Positions 42,471 to 54,636 are shown, numbered from the stretch's first letter. The stretch is DNA of 64,000 bases from Phlegmacium glaucopus (GCA_015039465.1 MU130532.1:724846-788845); one strand, 5' to 3'. Numbers and translations are program-made. Notes: generated by a model from the letters alone, not told the origin.

Positions 42471-45400
42471 ATGTGGCTCCTTATTGGACCTTTCGATGGA
42501 GAAGTTGGTCGAGAAACAAGCTTCCAAAGTGTGTTTATTCTACATTGTTGTCCGAAATATCCTCATTCTAGGCCAATGTTAGAAACAAAACTGTTAAAGA
42601 CCAATAAGTCTTACGCACTGGGAAGAAAGGACCGACCATTAGTAATTGCCTCCAAAAAGATCTCACATGACCATTGTGATATCGTTGTTGGTGACTACAC
42701 TATTGATGACGTTGTGCGTTAGCTTTCGAACTACCAACATATTCACATAATTGATATATGCAGGGAAACTTATCTGCTAAACCCAGTCTTCACATCATGA
42801 ACAGAAACAAAAAAGACAAAACTATCGGTATTACCCGAGGTAGTCAAGTTGTTTACGCCCAACCTTCTACAACTCAAGACATAGAAGACGGAGATATTGT
42901 ATCTCTAGTTAGTGGAATCACTCTCATGTGAGCAATTTGTGTTCTATCTTGTAAACACTAATCAGGGGCATTTTAGAGTTCAATGGATGCCCGTATGCGT
43001 CTATTCATCACGCAAGTCATCTGTATCATTAGAAGCTTGTGCTTCGCTGGGTGAGATCAATAGACATATTTTGGCATCCTCATCGGCAACCTGAAACTTT
43101 TGCAGGTATAAAACTCATCCACAAACCTGATGCTGAAGTGACCCATCACCTGACAAACAGTTATCTTGCTAATTTGTCTATCGCTACGTCGCTACTTTCT
43201 CTGTGTAAACTTGTGCAACCTGAATGGTTGAACGAATTTATCCGGCTGGGAACTACTCCTCTAAACGGCGGTTCTGGCGAGGCGTCTCTGGAGGCCCACT
43301 TTGATTTCCCATTAATCAGCAAATTTCGCCCGACTTTTTCCCCTTCCCTTCCTCCATCGCAAAAATCTTTCAGCAAGTGGGAGCCCAACGAAGAGCGTGT
43401 GAATCTTCTTCATAAATTTAGATTCATTTGTATGACCGAAAAAAGCCGAGAGGTGGATAGTGAGCTTAGAGATGTCATCCACAGAGGGGGAGGCACTTTG
43501 GAAATTTTTGATATACACTCAGACATATCAAAATTCCACCAGGCTTTGACCAGAAGCCGGGCGAAGGAGGGGAAGAGTGTTGTTATCATTGGTGATGTCG
43601 ATGCCATGCAAACGGCGGTCGGTAGTGCTGCCTGGGAGGAACTCCTTGGTGAAGCTAGAAGGTTACTCCGGCTTTATCATGCTTTATATTATCTTACTCA
43701 CAATTGTACATAGCTTTGGTCTCAATATTCTCCCAACCGCTGCCCTCATCCAAGCTATTCTCGATGTAGACACATGTATATTTTCTGAGCCGATTCCAAT
43801 GGGTATAGAGAAAGATGCTGATTCACGTTCGTCGTTGTTTTACCTGGGCTTCCTTCGATCCTCTTATGCCATGTTTAGCTCTCGTGATGTCACCTTTGCT
43901 TGATGTTGTCCCTACTCTTTCAGAAAGATCGGCTGTTGAACCCACCACGGAGTTCAGTCAGGCATCTAAGCCGCCTGGTAGACTTACTCGTCGAGTAACG
44001 TCACAGCCGCCTGCTGATCTCGAGCCTTCAGCCCCCACAAAGTCTCCAGAACCAGAGCCAGAGACCCTACAACCGCGTCCACGAAGAGTTAGAATCCCTC
44101 AAATTTTCTGTGCAAGGGATAAAGGGCTAATTCAATTTCACAGGCTCTAACGCGACGAGTTGTTGAAGGCAAACCTGTTGTTGCAGGTTTGGATGACCCG
44201 TCCGCTATCCTCAAGTCTATTCCAGACTTTCCGGAGAGAAAGACACCCCCGCCAAGTTTATTGGATATTACGGTATAGACCGTCGCAACATGCCACAAGG
44301 CGTTTCTTACTTATTATTATTATTGCAGGCGCCCACTCCTGCACGCTCATCGAGGCTTAAACGCCGCGTTGGTGTTGCTGGCTTGGACGTTCAATCTGGC
44401 TCAGAGTCACAAGCATATTCGTTAGGAATTGAAGATACTATTACAGAACCTCCGCTCAAAAAATTCAAGGCCTTGTTTGATGCAAGCAATCCGGAACGGA
44501 TGGATATTGAGTCCCTCGCTCTGATGGATAGCATGCTGATCGCTTCGTCGACACAAACCCAAACCCAAAGTGAGACACAAACGAGGGGTGGCCGTACCTT
44601 GCGGAGTGGAAAAGAAGGACCAGCTCTAACCGTATTGCAGGAAGAGGAGGAGGAGGAGAGTCAAATAGGAGATAACAATTTCAATCGCATAGCAACACGG
44701 ACCTCGAAAAGGCGTCTAGATTCCGTGAATGAAAATTCCGAGACGGACGTCGCCGGGCACGAGGCATCTGGAAATGCTTTCTCTGCAAACAAGAAGAGGG
44801 CAGTGGAAAACGTCAACGCCGTCGAAAGTTGTGATGGTCTACTAAAGCCTCTCAGCACCCGTGCTGCCAGCAAGCCCCCCTTCGCCATTCCTGCCAAGAC
44901 AGATAAACAAGGAGCAGCACCTGGTAAACCAGATACCGATGCTGCTTTCCTGAAAGCTATCGCGTCCACAAAACGGGGAAAAAAGGCAGAAGATAAATTC
45001 GATCGTGAATTTAATAATTTGAAGATATCAAAGCCTGAGCTTGAACAAGAAGAACCTGAGGAGGAGTGGGCGGTTTTAGCTGATTTTGGCGATGACACGG
45101 GGCTTAGAGGCAACTTTATGGTCGTTGTCGAACTGGATGTGTATAAGAAGGACAAGGACCCGCAGCAGAATTCTGCGGTAAACCACGGATGGATTGGAAA
45201 ACCGAACTTCAAAAAGTTCAAAAAGGTACAATTACCAAGTCCTTCATATAGCCTCCGAAAGTTTCATCGAATTCTTGTTATTTCATAGAAAGTTATCGAT
45301 TCGTCACGGTCCAGAGTCGAATTGTTCCTCAACGATGAGAATGTGTATGGGATGGGGTCTTGTCCGTCATATTTCGCTCACGAAATTTCTTGTATCTGAT

Positions 45401-45913
45401 TTTATTCCTTCAGCACACCGGAAAGGCGACAAACAATTGCGATCAGATAATGTGCTTGGTAATACAAGCCAGATGGACTCGCAAATCCAAACATCCACTC
45501 AGCCAAAAGGCAGGAAAAGGACGGCGACAAAACCTCTATCCGAATCGGACGATGATAGCGCCATAGCTCCTGTGTGCGCATCTAGAGATAACCCTCCTTC
45601 CCGATTCGGATCAGTCCTACCGCAAAAAAGGACTGCTGCACGGGCTGGAAAGGTCATGAAGAAAAAGCCTCTGTTCCTCGATTCAGATGATGAAGGAAAA
45701 CATGATGAAGACAATACGATGGATGTTGATCCCACAGGCGGGGGAGTTGATGAAGAGCAAACTCTTCAGTCCAGTTTTGAAACTAGTCAAACAGTCAATC
45801 GACGGTCGACGAGAGAGACGAAGTCCAGAAAGCCTGCTCCTATCGTTGTTGATGATGATTCCGACGATGATGCAGTATTTAAAGGTTTCAAAGGGCAAAA
45901 AAAGGGCCGGTAA
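42471..45913 (+). CDS. NBS1: NBS1/nibrin homologue (MRN complex subunit)
   Basis: The third subunit of the Mre11-Rad50-Nbs1 complex, which senses DNA double-strand breaks. Start ATG at 42471 (MWLLIGPFDGE). The FHA domain follows after the first intron: SYALGRKDRPLVIASKKISH with HCDIVVGDY, giving the GRK, SK and SH phosphopeptide-binding residues. Tandem BRCT-like segments follow (VTHHLTNSYLANLSIATSLL with KLVQPEWLNEF; FRFICMTEKSREVDSELRDV with GGGTLEIFD). The C-terminal half is Ser/Lys/Glu-rich and disordered with KRKR-type nuclear signals. The conserved Mre11-binding motif is WIGKPNFKKFKKV near 45190-45225. The last exon ends KGFKGQKKGR with the stop at 45911-45913. At least eight introns. 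FHA and the KPNFKKFKK motif together make the assignment firm. Confidence 0.88.
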
Positions 45914-46201
45914 AATGTACCCGATTGTTACGGGCGATGCAAGCCACAATAGGGATATATATTCCCAGGAGGTAGGACAGCAGTAATAGATTGTTACCAC
46001 TGTACGATTGCCTTATGCTTAACCTCCAATTTATATATAATGCACCTTCCAGAGTCTGACAGTGAACTTGAAGATGCGCAAAGGTTAGTTTCCACTCCCA
46101 GACGATTCTACCCATTTACATATCGAAGCAGAGACGGCGATATGTCTGTCTACCACATCGGTATGAACTGAAAGCTTCTCTGGTCCCCGCTGCCAATTGA
46201 C

Positions 46202-46837
46202 ATGCCCCAAGTACGTCGCATGCACACGGTCCAGGTTGGAGAGGGCTCTCTGCCAATCCAATCCAATGGTGTCATTGGACCGCCTACTCCTACTCCAACT
46301 TGTCGCCCAGCGTTGCATTATAACGTAGGATACCCTGCTCACATTCTTGAGATCTCGCGGCAATGTCAGAGTTACAGCTTAACGGATTCAACTGTTTTTT
46401 GTCCCTTGTGGCGACTAGTACTCGCATACTGGTTTCCTCCTAGTCAGGGGTATTCACTGGTTGGAGACTTGGAATTTATGGATCTTCAACGGGGCAATAT
46501 TTGTGTCCTCTTCCAGGAACAGCCTTTTCTCCTTTTGCAGATTCACGGTGTAACCGATATCCACAGCGGGGTTACTCGCAGGACGTTGAAAGAAAGAGCA
46601 AACAAATTATTTGACACAGGTGCAGTGTGGTCAGGCCACACAGCTTTGTGTGTTATCTCGGCAGTAGGGACGAGATGGAATGGCTTCATTAGATCAACGG
46701 ACATGACTAGTGAAATGGCGCAACGAGTTCTTATAGACGATTGGTTTGGAGGATGGTCAGAGAATGTCTCGTCTCAGGCTTCCCATGAAGCTCTCAGCCT
46801 CTTTTTTGGTTCGCTGAAATCTTCTTGTACGTCTTGA
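46202..46837 (+). CDS. Uncharacterised protein
   Basis: A 211-codon single-exon frame with an ATG start at 46202. I do not recognise a named domain. The protein has a central hydrophobic and aromatic core (CPLWRLVLAYWFPPSQGYSL; NICVLFQEQPFLLLQIHGVT) and a C-terminal part with GHTALCVISAVGTRWNGFIR and VLIDDWFGGW. This loosely resembles small basidiomycete-only proteins thought to be folded alpha/beta domains. It follows the NBS1-like gene by about 290 bp and precedes the mannosyltransferase by about 160 bp, all on the plus strand. It is listed for the length of the open frame, its varied amino-acid content and its position, not for homology. Confidence 0.5.
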   Translation: MPQVRRMHTVQVGEGSLPIQSNGVIGPPTPTPTCRPALHYNVGYPAHILEISRQCQSYSLTDSTVFCPLWRLVLAYWFPPSQGYSLVGDLEFMDLQRGNICVLFQEQPFLLLQIHGVTDIHSGVTRRTLKERANKLFDTGAVWSGHTALCVISAVGTRWNGFIRSTDMTSEMAQRVLIDDWFGGWSENVSSQASHEALSLFFGSLKSSCTS

Positions 46838-46999
46838 CGTTCATTTGTCTTTTTGCTATTAAATACTTATTGTTCAGTTAGTCAAATACGATGCTTATAA
46901 TGTAGGATGTTTGTATGTAAATAATTAGATACTGTACTAGTATTTCATGTCAATTTGTCTGATGCAGAAAGCCTTTGTGACCAACCCTTTCCTCTCTCC

Positions 47000-48984
47000 A
47001 TGGCCGTCGTCGCCTTTCGCCGCCGAACACTTTTACGATTGTTCTTACTCGTAGTGGTTTCTCTTCTCATCCGTTCCACTTTCTTCCCGTCTCAGCAGCC
47101 CGAGGTATTAAAGTCTCAATCACACCAAATTCAAAGACATAATTTCATCGAACGAGCTACTGGTCCCGACAAGTCACTCAATGTTCAGCGGCATCCCTTT
47201 CTGCAGGCTCGTGTGGGCAGAGATGAGAAGGAAGATATATTCTCCAATCTCGTTCGCAGAGGGGTACGAGATTATTGGCAACGTTTTCAACGGCCTTAGT
47301 ACGTTGCTTCCCTCAAGACGTTGTAGGCGTTCGTTCTTATGGACAAACAATTTGATCAACAGTATTGTGAACAAGGAAACCTCATCCATGGACGCACAGC
47401 ATGTATTGGGTGCTATTGACCAACTTCTTTCGTTGAATGGTTGGGTGGCTGCTCTTTGTCCGACACTCACGCGGCCTTTTGGTCAGAACAAACGGGATGG
47501 CGCCTACGACGACCTCATTCGCGAAGACCATCTCTATTATGTGGCGATTATCATTCACTCCGCTGACCATTTCTTGGTTGACCAGTTGGCGGTCATCGTG
47601 CAAATGGCTAAACGGCTAGGGACAGACAACTTGTTTGTGTCCATGCTGGATTATGATTCAACGGACTCGACGGAGACATTAACAGACCTTTGCGAGGCGG
47701 TTCTTACCCTTCTTGGTGTGCCATTCAGAATCAGAAGAGTACCCGGAATGACCGAGGATCCGCCTGCTGCCTATTACCCACTTGAGGAAGCATACATGCG
47801 TAATCTCGCTTTGGAACCTCTCCACGAGTTACATGCTCTCAGGAAAATTAAATTTTCAAGAGTCATCTGGTTAAAGGGTTTTACTTGTCCAAATGATATC
47901 CTAGAGACTATCAAAATCAGTTTTGCGAACGAAGCTGCTATGGTCTGTGGAATGGACTGGGCGGAGCACAATGGATTCTTCATATTTTCTGATAGGTGTG
48001 TAGTCTTCTTCTTGCAAAAAAACGTATTCAATAATAGTGTTTAGATGGAGGACGCGTGATATTGAGGGCGATCAATTCCGTCAATCTAAATCCTCATCCA
48101 AGCCCGACGCAGTCCCTCCCCGCGACCGTCAAGGTTCATTACGCTATGCACAACATCTCCCTTTTCAAGTTTTCTGTTGTGAATCTGGTACCCACGTTGT
48201 GGATCCTTCGCAAGCCTACTATCGCGGTATCTCTTATCGAGCAGGTACGGACTTCCAGAATTTGAGTAGAGCAGAAGGAGTGCCATTGCGCGATCCAGAT
48301 GCCCCTTGTTTAGACAGCAGCCAAGCATGGTTTTGTCGTGATTTGTGGGTACGTGCTGCTCAAGATGCTGTTAAGGGAGTGGGAAAAGCCGACGGCGAGG
48401 GGATGAGAAGGCGGGATATCATTGAAGTTGTAGCAAGAGACCCTCTTATGGAGGTTAGAGATGCCGTGAAGGTCCAAATTGGATCGGGAGAAGAAGAAGT
48501 AAACGATGACGGTGCAGATCAACGGAAGCAAGGAAAGAACGTTGACCCTGACGCCAATGCTGGTTCAGACTATGACGCTATGCCCGTAGAGGATGGCGGG
48601 GAAGAAGTTCCTCCCGCGGAGATTGGCAGGCTCTTGATACCCAACTCATCTTTCAGGCCGGTAAGGATTTTGGTGAACCCTCGTTGCCCGACAACGTATG
48701 CTGGCGTCAGTCATACGCAACTTGCTCGAGACCTTTTCGGAGACGGCGACGACGACGTGCTCACTGCCACTGGGAAATATGTCTTGGATGATTGGGAAGG
48801 TGCACCGGAGAGTTTCGTGTGCCAAGAGCAAAGGTAGTATCTGTTTTCTTCTCATCCTCGAATAGAATTGAGGAGCCTTTTCTATTTTTCCAGACAGACT
48901 GGTGGTCGAAAGGCCACGAAGACACAGCGCAGATTGGGTTTCTCCATTCATGACGAGTTAGACCGACTGTCGTTACCTAGTTAG
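47000..48984 (+). CDS. GT69 mannosyltransferase (CAP59/CMT1-like)
   Basis: A member of the cryptococcal mannosyltransferase family: Cmt1 is an alpha-1,3-mannosyltransferase, and Cap59 is needed for capsule polysaccharide export in Cryptococcus. Start ATG at 47000 (MAVVAFRRRTLLRLFLLVVV) gives a short basic tail and one membrane helix, as in type II Golgi enzymes. The catalytic domain includes YYVAIIIHSADHFLVDQLAV, NLFVSMLDYDSTDSTETL, VPFRIRRVPGM, IKFSRVIWLKGFTCPNDILE and MVCGMDWAEHNGFFIFSDRW, with DSSQAWFCRDLW and VRILVNPRCPTTYAG near the end. An Asp/Glu-rich insertion lies at about 48490-48610. Introns: about 47297-47360, a short one near 48000-48045, and one near 48837-48893. The stop is at 48982-48984. 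The acceptor polysaccharide in this fungus is unknown. Confidence 0.88.
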
Positions 48985-49312
48985 GCAGTGGCTCTTTGTG
49001 AACCTCTGAATAGATTGGCTTGAAATCAGGCCCTGTATGTGAAGTTCAAATAGATAGCTTCTAGCTATAGGTTATTGGGTTGACCCTCCCATAAGCTATA
49101 TATATATAGCCCCCCCACTACTGTTTAACAAGATGTAAAGCCACATCTTGGTACCTTCCATAATAACTATCAACTTGAATAGATGATGCTATTTACCTAG
49201 TTTTCATGGAGGCCATGTAGTCTCCTAAAACAGACCTACTATAAAGTCACTATTATATAAGGTCTGTTTTAATTTGATGGCCCTTTGGTGGGTTGATTTG
49301 TAGGCTCAATTA
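48985..49312. other. Intergenic region with a hairpin, ending at a TTA target site
   Basis: Downstream of the mannosyltransferase. It contains a perfect 11 bp inverted repeat AAAACAGACCT/AGGTCTGTTTT (49227-49237 and 49260-49270) and a TATATATATA run (about 49100). The last three bases, TTA (49310-49312), are the left target duplication of the Harbinger element. Confidence 0.5.
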
Positions 49313-49412
49313 GAGCCTGTTCGGTAAGAAAGATATATTATATAATTTCCTTGTAGTTGTGAGATTGCCGAAATGTCTGCCATCGGAGCTTGAACTTGAA
49401 GTGTATCATGCC

Positions 49413-50026
49413 TAGGGTTACCAAAGTTCAGTTCAGAACTGACTCATGAACCTGAACTGAACTGAACTGAACTGATAATTCAGTTCAGTTCAGTTCAGGT
49501 TCAGGCATTTAGAGATTTATGGTTCATGCAGTTCGAACTGAACTGAACTGCTGAACCATTAGGTCCTAGAGGGCCAGGCAATTCTCTTCTTTTACTTAAC
49601 ATTTTCTGGAAAGTGATCCTTCAGTAATTTATGAACATTGGAAGGGTTTGGCAGTCCTTTTTACTATGAAATAATGGCTAAGGAAGGAGGTAATGGCCAG
49701 ACTTGGTATGTGATGTGATTATGTCAGCATAGATTAGTACTGCCTATTTAGGAAAATAAATATAAATCAATGGTTTTCTGTGTTCTAAAGGAGTTCCGAG
49801 ATCATATATGAGTGGAAATCAAGTAGCTAAGGGCTAAGGAAGGTCTTTGTACAATAAATTTTTAGGAAAAGGTAAAATTTCAGATTTTATAATGGTTCTT
49901 CAGTTCAGTTCAGTTCAAACCAGTTCTTAAATGGTTCAGTTCAGTTCAGGACCATATGCAAACAGTTCAGTTCAGTTCAGGCTGAGGAGGTGAAGAACTG
50001 AACTGAACTGAACTTTGGTAACCCTA
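49413..50026. mobile_element. hAT-type MITE, copy 2, nested in the Harbinger element
   Basis: The ends are TAGGGTTACCAAAGTTC and its reverse complement, flanked by 8 bp duplicates ATCATGCC (49405-49412) and ATCATGCA (50027-50034), one mismatch. The whole interior aligns by eye with copy 1 at 24976-25571 (AGGTCCT, GAGATCATA and GGTTCTTCAGTTCAG segments in the same order), and the subterminal GTTCAGTTCA clusters are the same. It is non-coding. The insertion must be younger than the Harbinger insertion. Confidence 0.85.
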
Positions 50027-50132
50027 ATCATGCATGCCCGATAACGCTGATGATCTTTGGCTGCGACGGCGTCTAATTTGTCTAACTGCTGCTGCTATAA
50101 CTGTATTCTATCTGCGTTGTCTCGCTATTATC

Positions 50133-51362
50133 ATGGCTGAGCCTCCTATCACTGGCAATACATCTCAACAATGGACCAATCACGAGATTGAGTCCATCTT
50201 GCAGCACTTTATCACGAAGAGATCTGAGATCGGCGATGCAGGAAATTTCAAGAAAAAAACATACACCAGTGCCGCGGAAGCTATCCTGGGACAGACCAGG
50301 ACCTGGGAGCAGGTGAAAACAAAGTGGCAAGGGGTAAGTTTAATCTATTGCTAATTTTTGAACTGATTATTAACATCTCTCAGTTGAAAGCAACATATCG
50401 AGCAATCCAAACATATCAAGACACATCTGGTGTCCACTGGGATACCCCTGACGACGCGGAAATCGGGAGAGGAGCTAATGTCACAACGGATGCAGAGGCC
50501 CAGGTGTGGCAAACGATGATCAATTCAAAGGTTACCATAAGTTCGGTTATTGTTTGAAAAACTCATCATTTTCCCCTTTTATCCAGAAAAACCACCCGAT
50601 GAAGCCTTTCCGAAACAGGGGCTGGCAATGGCTACGATACATGGAGAAGATATTACCTGTAGCTGGTGCAACTGGCGCCCATTCATATGCACCAACCGAA
50701 GCTGGTCCACCACCAACTAGCAATCACGATCAAGACTCCGATCACGTCTGCAGCTCATTTTTCACGAAGCTATGGAAGTTGATGCAACTATCCAAGCCTC
50801 TACCCCTATCTCCATTGCTGCCTCCACCCCTGCCTCTGCTATTACCTCCACTTCTGCTGCCTCCACTTCTGCTATCTCCTCTGCTGACATAATCTCAGAG
50901 CAACCAGCCGCAAAACGACAACGGCTAGCTCCTACGGAACACAAAAAAAAAGCAGATAAGGGAAAGGGGAAACTCAGGAATCTCTCTGACCATTCCTCTC
51001 CCCATTCCTCTAACCACTCCCTCCCATCGAGAACTCCCTCCACTTCCCAGCGTGTCGACAAGGTTACTCCTGCTGTTGCTCTTGTTGAACTCCACGGCAG
51101 TATCCAGCAAATGACTCAAGCCATACTAGCAGTGGCTAAGCCTCCTGAAAGCACTGAAGACAAGGCCAGTATACAATACCAGAAAGCAGCACGTTTAGTT
51201 CAAGAATACAATGATGGACTTTCTGTGATGGAGAAGGCTGCTCTGATTGTATTTTTTGGAGATCATCCCAGGGAGGTGGACCTCTATGTAAGTAGGCTGG
51301 AGAATGATGAAATTCGGCGGGAAGTCATCAGGCAGTGGATGGAAGTATGGCCCTATGATTGA
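50133..51362 (+). CDS. SANT/Myb-like DNA-binding protein of the Harbinger element
   Basis: The ATG at 50133 (MAEPPITGNTSQQWTNHEIE) leads into a Myb/SANT-like helix-turn-helix: WTNHEIESILQHFITKRSE, FKKKTYTSAAEAILG, WEQVKTKWQGLKATYRAIQ. This is the companion protein that PIF/Harbinger elements use to bind their own ends and import the transposase. Introns lie at about 50335-50383 and 50530-50586. A long Pro/Ser/Thr/Ala low-complexity stretch follows (50760-51060), then a helical C-terminus (KAARLVQEYNDGLSVMEKAA). The reading frame changes near 50720-50770 without an obvious intron, which suggests a frameshift in this copy or an unrecognised short exon. The hAT MITE sits about 100 bp upstream and may have displaced its promoter. 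Confidence 0.72.
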
Positions 51363-51457
51363 ATATCTGGTTGTACGTAGTAGTAAACTGTAACTCCTAA
51401 CAAATGTTGTATGGTACTCTTCAATTATTATCAGCTTGTATGCCTCATCCTAGATTC

Positions 51458-52847
51458 CTAATAGTCCTCCTCCTCAATATTGTCATCATCACCATCATCA
51501 TCTAGATTGGACTTGATTGCAGCATCCATATCAACACCTCTTTCTGCACAAATACCAATATAATCTTGCCACATCTTCTCTGCAATCATATCCCGACGTA
51601 GATCTGAGTCATTAGGCCCAAGAGCTCCCAATTCAACATCATCAACATCATCATACATCTGCACACCACTACCAGAGTCCATGCTTGAGATAGGCTGGTC
51701 ACGAGGGTTATGGATGGAGATGAAATTGTGGATAGCAGCCAATGCCACAGGTATACGGGCTTGTATTTCAAGGCTATATTCTGGTGCCAGCAACAAAATT
51801 CAGAATCGACGCTTCAAAACACCAAAAATACGTTCAATGACATTGCGTGCTGATGAATGGCATAGATTGAATAACTCTTCCTTGTTCTGAGGCCTTAATT
51901 TGCTGAGTTTAATATCAAGAGAAGAGATATGAAAGTTCAAAGCCCTTACCTGATATTTGCACGGCCCCACTCAGCAAGATGATAGCGTACACCTTTGTAT
52001 GGAATAAGGAGCTCTGGGCATGAGGGAAAGCCAGCATCAGCAAGATAGTATCTTCCTTCTGGGACTTGAAGACCTCTCAAACGTGCATTATCCCAAATTC
52101 GTGCATCAGATGCAGAGCCCTCCCAACCACATAGACTGTATACAAATTGAAGAGAAAAGGAACATGCAAAAAGGCAGTTCTGAGAAATAAATCCTTTGTG
52201 GTTTCGATAAAATGGTCGATCAACAGCAGGGGGAGCACAGTGGATGTGGCTACCATCTATTGCTCCAAGGGCATCTTTGAAATATGGCCAAAGTTTGGGG
52301 TTATGGCGGATGTGATGGGGAAGTTGGAAATCAGCCTTTGGTAGCTGTACAAACTTTGTATAGAAGGGAGGGGAGGAGAAAATGAACAGCATCTTTCAAA
52401 AATATCTACCACCAAAGTCAAGTTACAAGATGACTCTGTGAACAGCTAGTTTTTTGCTTACTGTGATATTGTCTCATTTGATCTTTGGAATCTTTCACCA
52501 ACATGCCTGATAGTTAGGCCAGTCACACACATATAAAGAAAGATAGCTAGCTGTTCCTCCAAAGATACATGTCTTGAACTGTGATAGCCAAGATGTCGAA
52601 GCTCCTGTATAAGGTTGTTGAAAACCTCAAGGCTTACACCAAGCTCAGTGCGAATTCGGTCAGGATGACCACAAAGAAGCTCCAACACCCAAGCTTCACC
52701 AGAAAGTGCAGAATTGTGGTAAGGCTCTCTGATATACAAGCTCTGCAGAATATTAGCAGTAGCAGACAGAATTATGCTGACAAGAAGGGCTGCATATCGG
52801 ATAATCCGTTGCTTTCTTTGCCAATGTGCAAGATGAGTGTTATCCAT
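51458..52847 (-). pseudogene. Harbinger DDE transposase (HARBI1-like), two nonsense codons
   Basis: The ATG at 52847 (MDNTHLAHWQRKQRIIRYA) is followed by the helical N-terminal domain (SLEVFNNLIQELRHLGYHSS; LAIFLYMCVTGLTIRHVGER). The DDE domain follows: DALGAIDGSHIHC (first Asp), YYLADAGFPSCPELLIPY (second Asp) and NVIERIFGVLKRRF (Glu), then a RIPVALAAIHNFISIHNP tail as in HARBI1. Two TGA stops interrupt the frame: complement 52396-52398, just before KMLFIFSSPP, and complement 51800-51802, right after the KRRF segment. Related proteins suggest Arg (CGA) there, at least for the second. At least one intron lies near 52420-52470 and another near 51905-51950. As written the protein would be truncated before the DDE domain, so this copy is likely inactive. 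Confidence 0.85.
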
Positions 52848-53002
52848 GATTGATCAAGCTGTTATCATTTGTTATCGGAGCATCATTGAATGTCACACAA
52901 ATGTCACATGTCAACTCGGAGCTCTGCATTTTTGGCATCTATGATCTCATGGACAATTTTATGTCATATATTTCACACACTGCATTACCGAACAGGCTCT
53001 TA

Positions 53003-54636
53003 AGCAACCCACCACGTGCAAACGTGAGTGGGGCTTATAACAAGGTAGGGGTTTCATCAGGGCAATGTAAATTTCCGGTTTGTTTATTTAATATCACCTT
53101 TCATACTGCTCTGGGTAATTTATTAAATAGACAATGTTTCTTCTGTGGTTAATTATATTCATGAATATGATTTTTATTTTATTTTATCGCAATGGACAGG
53201 GTATGATAATTACAGAACAAAATCAGGTCTCCCTTTTTGTAGTCTTTTGTGTTTGAGTTCCCGGAGTCACATACACGTCACACCGCACCGCCATAACCGT
53301 GCGAGCAGCAGCTACTGTCGTTATCGTCTCTCTTATGCATCCTGCCCAAAAAAATGGTCGAAAAACTAAACTCCAAGTTACTGTCAACAAGGTGAAAGCG
53401 TCTGGGTGGCACTCTATTAATGAATTCATTGAAGCTTACTACGATGAACCGACATATACCTCACTGCTGAATAGTGCTTGAGGGATAGGTTTAAGAGAGT
53501 TTGAGGTAGATTTTGAAGGTGTTATATGAGCCTGAGATGCCAGTGTAGATATAATTAAAGGATTGTCATTAGCATTTTCACAGCGTGAAATGCTCATTAC
53601 TAGAGTATCCGAGTCAATCATTGGGCAATTTCGAATACTCATTCATGTCTGTCACGCAGACTCACACCTTGTTTACCCCGGCAACTAAAAATTTTGTATT
53701 GATTTTTTGTAAAGACTACAAACAATAATCTAATGGATGTGACATTAAACACTGCCCTGCTACGTGACCAAGACTGTCCACGAAGTGGACGTGTTTGGCA
53801 CGAGACTAGGTTGATTTGGGCCATTTGGCATTCTTGGTCAAAAAGCAAGGTCCCTTCTCAGGCTAGACTGTCTGACTGGACACATTTTTCGGCAGTTGCC
53901 ACCTCAACAGGCTCAACTCTTTCATTTACCTTATCCTACTTGATCCATTCAGCTCATGAGTCATCATATCACATTCTTTCATTATATTAAAATTCATCAA
54001 CCCTTTACACACTAGGGCTGCCAACCGGCCCCGTCCTGGACGGCTCATGGTGATGGATGCTGACCCGATGAGATTCAAAACTTGAATATTCACAGCCATG
54101 TTTCAACAGTCCATGAACTGTCTTTACTGGTCTCAAGACGGCTGTGGATGGACATACACGGGTAGCCGGTGTATACTGAATGAGAAATGCAAAAAAGTCA
54201 ATTTATTCAAAAATTGTGTTAATATTTCCGAGGATGTACCACAATCAACACACCCCCCGAATGGAGAAGTTGTGAGACGTGACACACCGTCCTTCGGCTG
54301 CCTCACGGCAGCCGGAGTTCTAACTACCTAACCACCTACCCAAGACCGCGCCACCGCGCGAAAAGGATATATACCTGATCCCTAAGCCTACCACTAACCT
54401 GAGAAAAAACCACTAACACGAACCCCTAACGCTAACCATGATCCTAACCAAATTACTAGGCCAACCCAAACCCCAGCGGCACCTAACCGGCAGACTGGCC
54501 GGAGTATCAAAAATAAGTCGATGGTGAGCTACGGCATCCAATTTGATGGGAGATCAGCACTTCGTGCCTGAGTGTGCGTGTCGATTGTGGTCACTCCCGA
54601 ATATTTCCCTCTCAAATAAATCTGGGGAGTCAGGGG
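53003..54636. other. Repeat-derived spacer between Harbinger and hAT elements
   Basis: Apart from the short fragment at 53335-53481, I see no gene. At 54013 the sequence TAGGGCTGCCAACCGG starts like the hAT-type ends found at 54637 and 61044 but has no partner end nearby. A stretch at about 54430-54470 contains CCCTAACGCTAACC-like words that weakly resemble degenerate telomeric repeat. A hairpin-like CCTTCGGCTGCCTCACGGCAGCCGGAG-type segment lies near 54290-54318. Confidence 0.35.
53335..53481 (+). pseudogene. Short fragment resembling the start of a basidiomycete transposon-linked gene
   Basis: A 48-codon frame reads KLQVTVNKVKASGWHSINEF with IEAYYDEPTYTSLL. The G-W-x-S-x-x-EF-x-x-x-Y pattern is reminiscent of N-terminal parts of large Agaricomycete proteins (DUF6589-containing type) that I associate with repeats. 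No downstream continuation was found. Low confidence. Confidence 0.22.

Larger units (their letters stand above)
49313..52999. mobile_element. PIF/Harbinger DNA transposon with TTA target duplication
   Basis: The ends are GAGCCTGTTCGGTAA (49313-49327) and its exact reverse complement (52985-52999), flanked by TTA on both sides (49310-49312 and 53000-53002). GG/GA-rich ends and TWA duplications are diagnostic of PIF/Harbinger. It carries the two expected genes in convergent orientation: a SANT/Myb-like DNA-binding protein (plus) and a DDE transposase (minus). Present length is 3687 bp including a 614 bp nested hAT MITE near the left end, so the original element was about 3.07 kb. Confidence 0.9.

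Noticed and set aside
53639..53990. Open frames on both strands after the Harbinger element
   Set aside because: No similarity to known domains and the two strands overlap; treated as non-coding repeat-derived spacer.
54430..54475. CCCTAACG/CTAACC words resembling telomeric repeats
   Set aside because: Irregular and few; no tandem TTAGGG/CCCTAA array, so no support for an interstitial telomere.
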